DNA from: Gloeothece verrucosa PCC 7822
GTDB lineage: Bacteria; Cyanobacteriota; Cyanobacteriia; Cyanobacteriales; Microcystaceae
DNA: 64,000 bases
Reading direction: 5' to 3'
NCBI RefSeq assembly: GCF_000147335.1
Contig: NC_014501.1
Span: 4,642,501-4,706,500 of the forward strand
Position numbers and translations under genes: made by a program. Numbering within the stretch: position 1 is the stretch's first letter; each line of letters starts with the position of its first letter. This document shows, one piece after another, positions 33,595 to 42,163 of the stretch. The notes under the pieces are model-generated. The model did no database searches. It was not told the DNA's origin and worked only from the letters and a program-made list of their open reading frames with translations.

Positions 33595-36500
33595 TTAGAG
33601 AGTACATTGACTATCAGTTAAATTGGAATCGACGCGCTTACTATTAACCTTGGCACAGCGTAAAAGCATGATATAGGGATCATCAGCTTGAGGTTGGTCG
33701 TAAAACTCGTTACGAGGAGTACCCACATTGATGAAACGACTAGCAATCGGAGAAGGATTAGAATATTGAAGGGCAATATCATAACCCCAAAGGCGATTAG
33801 GAGGTTCGTAAAATTGTTTAGATTCACCTGTGCTAGGGGTACTACCAGGTTCCCAGGCTTCTTGGTCCCAAGAGGCCGTGGCCGAGGTGCTAAAGTTGAG
33901 TTGGAAAAAGGCCCCGGCAATCTCTAGATTTTGACCCGTCCAATTTTGGAGAAGGCGGGGAAAATTATGTAATCCCCCGTAAGATTGATATTGACGAGAA
34001 GGCACTAGGGCATTAATTAAAATGACGTTAACAATTTGTCCGCTATTAGCGTTATTGTCAGTACGAGCCGCATTAACACCTCGATAGCTCGTAAAGATAC
34101 TACCATCACTGAGAACGATATCTGCATTGCGATTGATATAAATAGAAGACTGATAAGGAGAAATATCAGTGGGTTTTTCTCGTTTCCAGTCAGCCGCCGT
34201 CTTGCCACTAGTCGCTAAAGCTAAAACGCTATTGAGATAAGAGGAATTTCGGGAATTAGTGCTACTACAATCACTCCCATTGGTGTTTAGCATTCCGTCC
34301 TCAAAGGTTCCATCACAAAAGTTATTAGTGAGAATGCTGACTGCATCTCCGAGGATTTCTGCGACTCGCCAGCGATCACCACTTTGTGTAGCAAAGTTAC
34401 TATCTAAAGTCCCTTGACCGGTATTGCCTCGAGTGTAAAAGTTGCTCCAATCGCTAGTAAGAGCTTGGGTAAATTCTTGGAGTTTTGTACCACTACTATT
34501 TTGGTGTAGATTAAAATTCCCCTGTATGTAAATCGTATTATCGCTAATAAAAGAAATGCCGGCTTTGGTTTCTGTTCGACTTAAGTCAGAGCCATTTTTA
34601 AGGCGAAAACCATAAGGACGACGATCAGGATCAGCATAAAAATCTACAGGTTTGGTACTAATGCCATTTTTGCTATTTACTGGGGGGTCTTTAAGCCCGT
34701 TGACATCCATCCGACAGGTAGAACTTTGTAACTCGCTCTCAGTATCACAGTTGCTCCAGGCAGCACTGGCCGGTCTGGCGATTCCATCTTCGCGCAAGGC
34801 ATCTTCTCGGAAGGCATAAATAATTCCACTCTTGGTTAGCCAACTTTCTGAGTTAATTTGGTTGGTTTTGAGTAAATTCAAATCCACATCAAGAGCGCGA
34901 ATCTGCATTAACTGCCGACCATCATAGAAGGCTTTGTCTAAGAAGGCAGTGTAAACAGGGCTTGTGCTTAGGGCAGTACCTGTGATTGTATTGTCTGTGC
35001 CTGTGTCAGTTGTGGTTTTTGGAAGTACCCAATTGGCTAGTTGTCTGGGTTGGAGAGCAATCGCCGAAAAATCATTAGCTGTACCATCTTTTACTTGCTT
35101 GTAGGTTTTGCCAGAATTAATGCTTGAGATATAAGTATCAGCAATGTATTCTTCGGTAGCTGGTTGGTTATCCTCGAGCGAGTCAGTGCCTGGATTGATG
35201 CCGGTATGATCGTGATTATTTTTCGGGAATAAGTAGAACAAAGAAGGATATTTAGGCACTGCTTGTCTCGGGCACAAAGCTAGAGCCAATCCCAGTTTTT
35301 TGCTTTCTAATCCGCTACCGTTACCTAGAGCGTCTGAGAAAATGTTAGGGTCACAAGAGAGTGCGACTAATTGTGTGAGGTCCTTACCGTTAGAGTTTGT
35401 CGAAGGAGGGATTGTTTGAGAGAAGACGATATCATTAACACCGTTACCATAAACTCCGGCGTACCAAGGACTCCACTCACCTGTAGTAGAGGTACCAATA
35501 AAACCCAGGGTGCGGTCCCGATCGATTTGTAGTTCTGTTATTAAAGCACTAGCCCGTGCTAGTGTATCTTGTTTTTGTGCATCACTTCCTAAGCCATTAT
35601 CTGCCATCAGGGCACTAATATACTGGTCTGGAGTAAGACTCAGATAAAAGTTAGCTAAATCAATTAAACTAGCATTAGAGGGAGGAGTGAGGTTTAGGAG
35701 AGTCGTCACTTCTCCATTAGAGGTATTTCCATCGATCAACTGCCACATATGCTCACCAAGGGCCTTGACTTGACTAGCTGATCCACCATCCATACCCGAT
35801 ACTTCAACATAGTTATCGAGGTTGTAAGCTAACAGTCCCAAGGTAGCGGCGGCTGTGTGCAATGTGGTCTGATCCGCAGGGCTGAGATTATTGTAGCTGG
35901 TGCTACCATCCAATAAACTAATCACCCGTCGTAGATTAGAAAAGTCTCCCCACATGGTGAGATAAGGATAAGGATGAGTAATTTTACTAGCTGGAGTCGT
36001 GGCGGCTTCTTGTTTAGGCGGAAATGCCCCATCTGGATCACCGGCAAAATAGGCTAAATTGGTGAGGGCAATTCGCAGAGGATCAGTGGTGTCGTCAATT
36101 AGGGCTTTAAAATCTGCTGCTGTGGTCACATTTCCAGGAGCATTAAATTCCCAGCCATTGGTTCCCTTCCCTGTGAGAAAGTCAGTCTCAAGGTTTGGCC
36201 ATGAAGAGATCGCGCTCAGTGTGTCAAAGGTTCTACTCTTGTTTCGTAGGGCAACGCTGCCATTATGAACGGTACTAGCAATAGTGGCCACCGGAAATAA
36301 GCCGCTTTGGCTGGCATTATGATAAACCAAGGTTGACTGAACTGCCGCCACATTATCCCTTAAGGTGCGTCGCTGCCGCGCTAAGTTTGTTAAAGGATTA
36401 GCCTCTGAAGACTTTGTAGGATTCACCAGAGGAGGAGGATAGAGAGGATCGCCGATTTCTGTGGGTTTAGAGGAGGTGGTGCCAAAGGTGCTAAGGTTTT

Positions 36501-38355
36501 TCCCTTGCCAACCGTTGGTGTTTCCCAGTTCTAGCCGTTGTCCGACGAGAATTCGGAGTCCTTGCGCTCTAGCACGACGCTCCCAGTAACCATCTAAACC
36601 CACATCTGCGGGTAATTCTGTCGGGGGGTCGTTTTTGGTCAGCGTATCGATATAATTATCAATGGTTGTGCCAAATTTGGCGGCACTAGGAATTGGGATC
36701 TCTGTCGTATAATTGGGTTTCGGTCCCCAGCGATTATCTGCCCGATAGGTATCATCAACATAGGGTTTACTGACTAGCTTATTAATGATCCGTTTGGATA
36801 GAGAATTCGTTGTCCAGTCTGTTGCTCGCGCCGCCACATTAGTGGGATCAGTGGTATATCTTGATTTAGAGATATCTTCGGTAAACAACACGATCGGATC
36901 GAGACTAAAATTATAGGGCGAAGAAGAGGAGGTTTGTAGATTGTCGCTAATGGAGTCAGTGGTTTTGTTAAATTCTATGTTGTTGGTATCTGGAGGAGGA
37001 GTATCACGAGGCGCTTGTTTCGCTCCTGGATAGATATCCAGATTTGAGGCTCCTTGCCAGTTATCCTTAAAGGGAGTGCCGTTAATGGCCTGGCCCTGAA
37101 AGAGGATGTTTCCTTTATCATCTTCCACTTGAGTCATGGCGATTTCTGAGGCATCTTCGGTATAAAAACACGAATTCGGAGAACTGATTAAATTGATATA
37201 AAAGTATTTTTTATCAGTATTTTCCCCCCAGATGTAATTGCCACCGGTATACATAGCTCCGTTCCAGTGAAAATCTTTACCTGGATAAGCTTCTAAATCA
37301 TATCGAAACCAAACGCCCCATTTATTCCCTTTGTCGAGTTGTCTGTCTTGTTGAAACTCTAAAGCGGAGATCTCTTTGTTCTGGGGATTCTTATTGATTA
37401 CTATGGCATCAATTTGAAAATTTTTACGGACCGAGGAGTTATTGATGGTATACCATCCTTCTTGGGGGGCAAGTGCTGTATTGGTATTGGCACAGACTCC
37501 CGAAGTTTGTCCATTGAGGATACTTAAAGGCCCTGTGCGGGTGACTAAATATTTGGCTTTTTTCGCGTCGCTACTATCAAGGGTTATTGTGCTTGTAGTG
37601 CTTTCAGTGGCCGAATTCTTGGCGATGATTGCATAAACGACCTGTTCATTAGTACCATTTCCATCTAAATCCGTTTGATAAGACCAAGCATTATCTACTT
37701 GGTTATCTCCGTTAATATCAATGCGAGTTTCGCCAGGTAAAGTATAAATATCTACATACGCGCTACTTTCTTCATAACGAGGGACTTGATCTTTGGTGGT
37801 TAAGTTATCATCGTTACGATTGAGGAGATACTGGTCTAATATACTAGCCCCAGGAACCGTGTTAGGAAAGCGATAATCTCGTTTAAAGAGAAATTCTAGT
37901 TTGGTTTTAGCCCTTTCAATGGCTGGGGTGGCACTGTTGTAGATTACTTGTGCTTGGCGGTCATTGATCACTTCCTGAGTATATTGAGAGGTTCGCCAGA
38001 GGATAGCCCCAACTACTAAAGAGAATACCAATAACACCATCGTCATCGTGGGTAAGACAAAGCCTTTGGGAGATAAAGCCAAGGGAAATGGTTTTCTCAA
38101 TCTCAAATATTTCGGCAACTTTTTCGCCCTTTGGGAGCGATAGGGGGCATTTTCCCTCCTTTTAAAGAAATTACTGCCCTCTTGGAGTCTATAGGGTGAG
38201 TTTTTTTTGCTCAACCATTTCTCCCCTAGCGACATCGTGGAAAAGAGCGCGACGGGAATTTTGCTAAAAAGCTTGAAAATCAGCTTTCCTATGGCCAAGA
38301 GAAGCTGAATAAAAGAATTTTTTAGTTGACGAACAATTTTGGGTTTTACTTTCAT
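33595..38355 (-). CDS. hpsA: HpsA-like giant protein, first gene of the pseudopilin operon
   Basis: 1586 residues. The first 95 are basic and partly hydrophobic (LLLAIGKLIFKLFSKIPVALF), with two similar motifs (NSPYRLQEG and NAPYRSQRAKK). A pilin-like helix follows (SPKGFVLPTMTMVLLV..., about 97-125), then QEVINDRQAQVIYNSATPAIERAK. The remainder is a huge polar extracellular region with few cysteines. In Nostoc punctiforme HpsA is needed for polysaccharide and gliding, but its activity is unknown. Its length and the pilin-like N-terminus suggest it is exported by the pseudopilins encoded after it. Divergent from the 38655 gene. Confidence 0.82.
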   Translation of the reverse strand: MKVKPKIVRQLKNSFIQLLLAIGKLIFKLFSKIPVALFSTMSLGEKWLSKKNSPYRLQEGSNFFKRRENAPYRSQRAKKLPKYLRLRKPFPLALSPKGFVLPTMTMVLLVFSLVVGAILWRTSQYTQEVINDRQAQVIYNSATPAIERAKTKLEFLFKRDYRFPNTVPGASILDQYLLNRNDDNLTTKDQVPRYEESSAYVDIYTLPGETRIDINGDNQVDNAWSYQTDLDGNGTNEQVVYAIIAKNSATESTTSTITLDSSDAKKAKYLVTRTGPLSILNGQTSGVCANTNTALAPQEGWYTINNSSVRKNFQIDAIVINKNPQNKEISALEFQQDRQLDKGNKWGVWFRYDLEAYPGKDFHWNGAMYTGGNYIWGENTDKKYFYINLISSPNSCFYTEDASEIAMTQVEDDKGNILFQGQAINGTPFKDNWQGASNLDIYPGAKQAPRDTPPPDTNNIEFNKTTDSISDNLQTSSSSPYNFSLDPIVLFTEDISKSRYTTDPTNVAARATDWTTNSLSKRIINKLVSKPYVDDTYRADNRWGPKPNYTTEIPIPSAAKFGTTIDNYIDTLTKNDPPTELPADVGLDGYWERRARAQGLRILVGQRLELGNTNGWQGKNLSTFGTTSSKPTEIGDPLYPPPLVNPTKSSEANPLTNLARQRRTLRDNVAAVQSTLVYHNASQSGLFPVATIASTVHNGSVALRNKSRTFDTLSAISSWPNLETDFLTGKGTNGWEFNAPGNVTTAADFKALIDDTTDPLRIALTNLAYFAGDPDGAFPPKQEAATTPASKITHPYPYLTMWGDFSNLRRVISLLDGSTSYNNLSPADQTTLHTAAATLGLLAYNLDNYVEVSGMDGGSASQVKALGEHMWQLIDGNTSNGEVTTLLNLTPPSNASLIDLANFYLSLTPDQYISALMADNGLGSDAQKQDTLARASALITELQIDRDRTLGFIGTSTTGEWSPWYAGVYGNGVNDIVFSQTIPPSTNSNGKDLTQLVALSCDPNIFSDALGNGSGLESKKLGLALALCPRQAVPKYPSLFYLFPKNNHDHTGINPGTDSLEDNQPATEEYIADTYISSINSGKTYKQVKDGTANDFSAIALQPRQLANWVLPKTTTDTGTDNTITGTALSTSPVYTAFLDKAFYDGRQLMQIRALDVDLNLLKTNQINSESWLTKSGIIYAFREDALREDGIARPASAAWSNCDTESELQSSTCRMDVNGLKDPPVNSKNGISTKPVDFYADPDRRPYGFRLKNGSDLSRTETKAGISFISDNTIYIQGNFNLHQNSSGTKLQEFTQALTSDWSNFYTRGNTGQGTLDSNFATQSGDRWRVAEILGDAVSILTNNFCDGTFEDGMLNTNGSDCSSTNSRNSSYLNSVLALATSGKTAADWKREKPTDISPYQSSIYINRNADIVLSDGSIFTSYRGVNAARTDNNANSGQIVNVILINALVPSRQYQSYGGLHNFPRLLQNWTGQNLEIAGAFFQLNFSTSATASWDQEAWEPGSTPSTGESKQFYEPPNRLWGYDIALQYSNPSPIASRFINVGTPRNEFYDQPQADDPYIMLLRCAKVNSKRVDSNLTDSQCTL

Positions 38356-38545
38356 AAATAATCTCCTGACCCGGACCTATTTTTCAGGAATTGATTACGT
38401 AATTTGGAAATTTAATTGGCTGGTTTTCTCAGTATTTTTATCGAGACAACTAAATTTTTATTTATATTTTTTAATCCAGATTTTAAAAATTCCTTTATCT
38501 TTATTATAGACAGATTTTTTTAGGTTGTAAAGTGACTTTTCTCAC

Positions 38546-38564
38546 TTCTTATCAGTGATAAGAA
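38546..38564. promoter_or_regulatory. 19-bp perfect palindrome in a divergent intergenic region
   Basis: ttcttatca, a central g, and tgataagaa. It lies 190 bp upstream of hpsA (minus) and 90 bp upstream of the M48-like gene (plus). A dimer-binding operator is plausible but unproven; a chance hairpin is the alternative. The remaining 299-bp gap shows no gene. Confidence 0.45.
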
Positions 38565-38654
38565 TCACAGCATAGGCGATAATGTTAAGGAACGATGAAG
38601 CTAGTTTTCATCTGCAATTTTTTCTTTTATGATGTTGTATAAAAGCTTAATTTT

Positions 38655-40730
38655 ATGGAAAATGAAGAAAATAGCTTAAAAAAACCGAGTGATTCCCATT
38701 TAATTCCTGAAAATACTCAAATAAACTCAGAAAAGGCTGATAATTCCACCACCAATCCCGAGGAAAACCCCTCTAAACGTCAGTGGCGTAACGCAGAAGG
38801 GGCAGCATCAAAACGAAAGATGAAACCCCCCTCAAAAATAAGATTATGGGGCATAATGTTAGCCACGCCAATTGCTGTTTTTTGGGTCTTCTATTGGACG
38901 CTAAAATGGTTGATGAACCTGGTTAATTTTATCTCAGTAAAAATACAGAATTTAGGAAATAGAGAGTTAATTAATATCTACGAGATCTCACCGATAAGCG
39001 CCGGAATTTTCTTGATCATTTTGGGAATTATTGCTCCCTTTTTACTGGAGGCAATCCTAAAATATACTTATCATCCCTCTCCTTTCTCCCTCAGTAAATT
39101 AGCCGAAAAATCCCCGTTATCGGGGAAATTATTGCAACAATATGCCCAAAAGCGGAGTATTCCTCTACCCTCTTTAAAGCTATTATCCACCTCTTATCCA
39201 GTGGTCCTCACCTATGGCAATCATCCTCGTAATACTTGTATCGTCATCAGTGAAGGATTGTTAAACCAATTGACTAATGAAGAAATCGCCACAATTTACG
39301 GCACTCAGTTAGGACATCTCATCAACAAAGATGTAATTTTAATGTCTGCCCTAGCCGCCCTACTACAGCTTCCTTATTGCCTGTATTCTTGTAGTGCTAG
39401 AGCCGCTAATCAAGTTAAATTGCCGATTTTGCCGCAAATATTAGGGTTTTTAAGCACAGTTTGCTACGGAATTTATCAGTTTTGGCGTTTACCCGCCTTA
39501 TGGTTATCTCGACAGAGAATGATCGATAGTGATCACGGGTCAATCCAATTAACACAGAATCCTAATGCCCTCTGTCGTGCCTTATTAAAAATCAGTATCG
39601 GTATTAGTCAAAACATTGAACAGCAAGGTTACATACCACCCCTTCTAGACAGTTTTAGCTTTCTGCTGCCGCTAGAACCCCGGCAAGTCATGAGTCTGGG
39701 AAGTTTAGCGGCGAATATTCCCTATGAATCTGTTCTCCATTGGGACTGTACTAACCCTTATCGTCATTGGTTATCATTATTAGATTCCCATCCACTCCTC
39801 GGAGAACGTTTATACTTACTAGGACGCTATGCCAAATTCTGGAATTTAGACACAGAATTAGAATTAAACGAGTATCGCCCCTCATGGCAGACTAAAAGTG
39901 AATTGTGGGGAAAACTCGCCAAAAGTTATCAAGCCTTACCCATTTTAGCGGCTGCCTTTCTCTATGCTTTAGGTTTTGGCGTAATATTGAGGATTCTATT
40001 TTGGCTAATAGGAAAATACAGTCATCAGCTTGATCTTAAATCCCTGAGTTGGTTAGATACCGCTTATCCTGTGCTAAATGCTTGGGGGGTTTGGCTATGG
40101 ATTATCGGTATAATAATAGGGATATTCTTATTTAGCGATCACCATCCTCATATTTTTGCCGGGGTAATCTTTCTGAAAATCTTCATGTCACTCATACAAT
40201 ATTGGAGTCGAGGAAGGTTAATCTGGTTCGATAGTATCGATCCATTATTTAATGCTTGTTGTTTAATCATTTTAAGTTTTAGCCTCATTATCTGGCTCAA
40301 TCGCTACTTTCCTGACCCCAAAAAGACACCCCTATTAACAGATCCCAGTGTAGCCGATCTCTTAAGTGATAGTGAAGCCGTACCCGCTCAAGCAAAATTG
40401 GTTAGAATATCCGGTATCCTCTTAGGATATCCAAAAATTAATCAGTGGTTAGGGCAAGAATTAATCTTACAAACCACTACAGGCTTAATCAAGCTTAAAT
40501 TTATGGGCTTAATTGGTAATATTATCCCTTGGTACTTATATCCCAAACCCTTAATCAAAAAACCCGTCACCGTACAAGGTTGGTTTCGTCGCGGTAGCAT
40601 TCCCGTCATAGAAATTGAAACCTTAAAACCCATCAGAGGAAAAACCCTTCGTAGTGGGGCAACTCATTTTATCTTTCTCTTAATTGTTATCAGTGCCCTT
40701 TGGGGTACTCATTTAATTAGAACCCACTAA
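38655..40730 (+). CDS. M48-like membrane protein with degenerate HExxH (pseudopeptidase)
   Basis: 691 residues. Membrane segments near 63-92, 112-132, about 233-250, and several in the C-terminal half. The M48 core is recognisable: TNEEIATIYGTQLGHLINKDVILMSALAALLQLPY, in the place of AHELGHIKNRD. Here the first His and catalytic Glu are T217 and Q218, and only the second His (H221) remains. The third ligand region reads RMIDSDHGSIQLTQNP where M48 enzymes have E-x-x-A-D. So it is probably catalytically dead. The C-terminal 150 residues resemble an NfeD/OB-like domain (LVRISGILLGYPKINQWLGQ). Confidence 0.78.
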   Translation: MENEENSLKKPSDSHLIPENTQINSEKADNSTTNPEENPSKRQWRNAEGAASKRKMKPPSKIRLWGIMLATPIAVFWVFYWTLKWLMNLVNFISVKIQNLGNRELINIYEISPISAGIFLIILGIIAPFLLEAILKYTYHPSPFSLSKLAEKSPLSGKLLQQYAQKRSIPLPSLKLLSTSYPVVLTYGNHPRNTCIVISEGLLNQLTNEEIATIYGTQLGHLINKDVILMSALAALLQLPYCLYSCSARAANQVKLPILPQILGFLSTVCYGIYQFWRLPALWLSRQRMIDSDHGSIQLTQNPNALCRALLKISIGISQNIEQQGYIPPLLDSFSFLLPLEPRQVMSLGSLAANIPYESVLHWDCTNPYRHWLSLLDSHPLLGERLYLLGRYAKFWNLDTELELNEYRPSWQTKSELWGKLAKSYQALPILAAAFLYALGFGVILRILFWLIGKYSHQLDLKSLSWLDTAYPVLNAWGVWLWIIGIIIGIFLFSDHHPHIFAGVIFLKIFMSLIQYWSRGRLIWFDSIDPLFNACCLIILSFSLIIWLNRYFPDPKKTPLLTDPSVADLLSDSEAVPAQAKLVRISGILLGYPKINQWLGQELILQTTTGLIKLKFMGLIGNIIPWYLYPKPLIKKPVTVQGWFRRGSIPVIEIETLKPIRGKTLRSGATHFIFLLIVISALWGTHLIRTH

Positions 40731-40873
40731 AACCCTTTGCGCCCTTTACTCATGAGCGCGAAAACAAAAGAGCAACACCTTTAATTTTTGCCGCAAGTCT
40801 ATTATCATAAAATTAAATTGCGTTCACAGCCGCTCCCAAACCCAACAAGATAGATCATCACCCAAAAAATCCC

Positions 40874-41311
40874 ATGAGCGAATCCCCCGTTACTGTTACT
40901 TATTCATTAGAGAATATCTTAACTAGAGTCGAAGAAAAAATAGAGCGGCAATTTGAGGATGTCAATCGGAAAATAGACAAATTTGAGGAGCGAATCCACG
41001 AAAAAATAGACAGGATTGATGATCGCCTGAACGAAAAAATCGATAGATTTGATCAGAATATTAATGAAAAAATCGATAAATTAGATGAGCGGCTGAACGA
41101 AAAAATCGAAAGATTTGATCAGCGTCTAAACAATTTAGAAATTGGGCAAGCCGAAATTAAGGGAGACATTAAAGCCTTAGATGAGAAAATACAGGGATTA
41201 AGTAAACGCTTAGAAACTCAAGAATGGATCAATCGAGGGCTTTTAATTACTTTAATAGTTGTTATCCTTGGCGGCTTGGCCCTTGGGTTTCGCTGGGTGA
41301 GTAATCCTTAA
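40874..41311 (+). CDS. Coiled-coil protein of 11-residue repeats with C-terminal membrane anchor
   Basis: 145 residues. Residues 31-85 are five perfect 11-residue units of the form N(E/R)KIDxFDxRL, a hendecad coiled coil. Another helix follows (NNLEIGQAEIKGDIKALDEKIQGLSKRLETQE) and a single membrane segment (about 119-139, LLITLIVVILGGLALGF). Tail-anchored topology with the coil in the cytosol. Function unknown. Confidence 0.8.
   Translation: MSESPVTVTYSLENILTRVEEKIERQFEDVNRKIDKFEERIHEKIDRIDDRLNEKIDRFDQNINEKIDKLDERLNEKIERFDQRLNNLEIGQAEIKGDIKALDEKIQGLSKRLETQEWINRGLLITLIVVILGGLALGFRWVSNP
40964..41128 (+). repeat. Five 33-bp coding tandem repeats
   Basis: Codons 31-85 of the coiled-coil gene; five units of 33 bp with base changes but the same 11-residue pattern. 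Expansion or contraction between strains is expected. Confidence 0.7.
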
Positions 41312-41324
41312 AAACGAACCGGAA

Positions 41325-41882
41325 TTAAATTTTTTGATAATCCGGTAAATCCATAAAGATTTGAGTTAAAGATTTTCCTAAATGTACACCTGCATAGCCT
41401 GTGGCCATCACTAAACTAATTTCAAGCGTTTCAGGAATAGCAATAGGTAATAAGATACTGGTGGCCAATCCTCCTAGTAAACCCACTCCTAAACGGGCTG
41501 CAACATCAACCGCCTGATTAACTTGAGCCGAGATTTTTTTACCCGTTTTACACCAATGGGCAAAGTGTTCACAATTATTGCCAAAAAGATTATAATTAGG
41601 TTCGCCTAATTTATTGATGGCTCTTTCAATAACTTGGTCAGGCTTATAACAAGTGCCTTCCTTATATTGAACAACATAGATTTTTTGATGGCGAGAAAAT
41701 TTCTCATAAGGTACTTTGGCTATTTGTCCCCTTTTTGATTTACTTTCAAAATGGATAACAATATTTTTGTAATGTCTATTTTGATAATAGATGTCGCCAC
41801 AATATATCCCATGATGAAAGTGAAATCCGCATGGATAATAAATATGATCACCCGGGTTGAGGTAAAAGCCATTTTTTCCCAT
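41325..41882 (-). CDS. LRAT/NC-domain papain-fold protein with C-terminal membrane segment
   Basis: 185 residues. The permuted papain-like motif set is complete: NPGDHIYYPCGFHFHHGIYCGD (about 8-29, catalytic His), NIVIHFES, and NLFGNNCEHFAHWCKTG, with Cys in NNCEHF at about 110. LRAT-type domains act as acyltransferases or lipid-linked thiol enzymes, and some bacterial ones are peptidoglycan hydrolases. A C-terminal glycine-rich hydrophobic region (about 128-165) may anchor it. It converges on the coiled-coil gene. The next 281 bp (41883-42163) show no gene, only a possible stem-loop near 42136-42169. Confidence 0.82.
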   Translation of the reverse strand: MGKNGFYLNPGDHIYYPCGFHFHHGIYCGDIYYQNRHYKNIVIHFESKSKRGQIAKVPYEKFSRHQKIYVVQYKEGTCYKPDQVIERAINKLGEPNYNLFGNNCEHFAHWCKTGKKISAQVNQAVDVAARLGVGLLGGLATSILLPIAIPETLEISLVMATGYAGVHLGKSLTQIFMDLPDYQKI

Positions 41883-42163
41883 AATTGAGCAATAAAAATC
41901 TGATAACTAAAGGACAAAAAGTTAGTTCCAATAGATAAATAGTTGGTAGTTACGCTTAGGCGCACTCCCTATTTATTCAAGTAACTCCTACAAATAAAGT
42001 TGCTTGTTTATTGAATTTTGACCACTTACTTAGATAAGCTTTACAGTGTTTCTAAACTTATATATACTTTAAAGTTATTCGCTTTCGTAGTGATGCAGAA
42101 CACTATAAGAAAAAAAATATTTCCATCTATGGTATACTCCCTAAACTCGGTTATAAATAGGAG

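Noticed and set aside
38655..40730. Active HtpX-type protease
   Set aside because: First His and catalytic Glu of HExxH are Thr and Gln.
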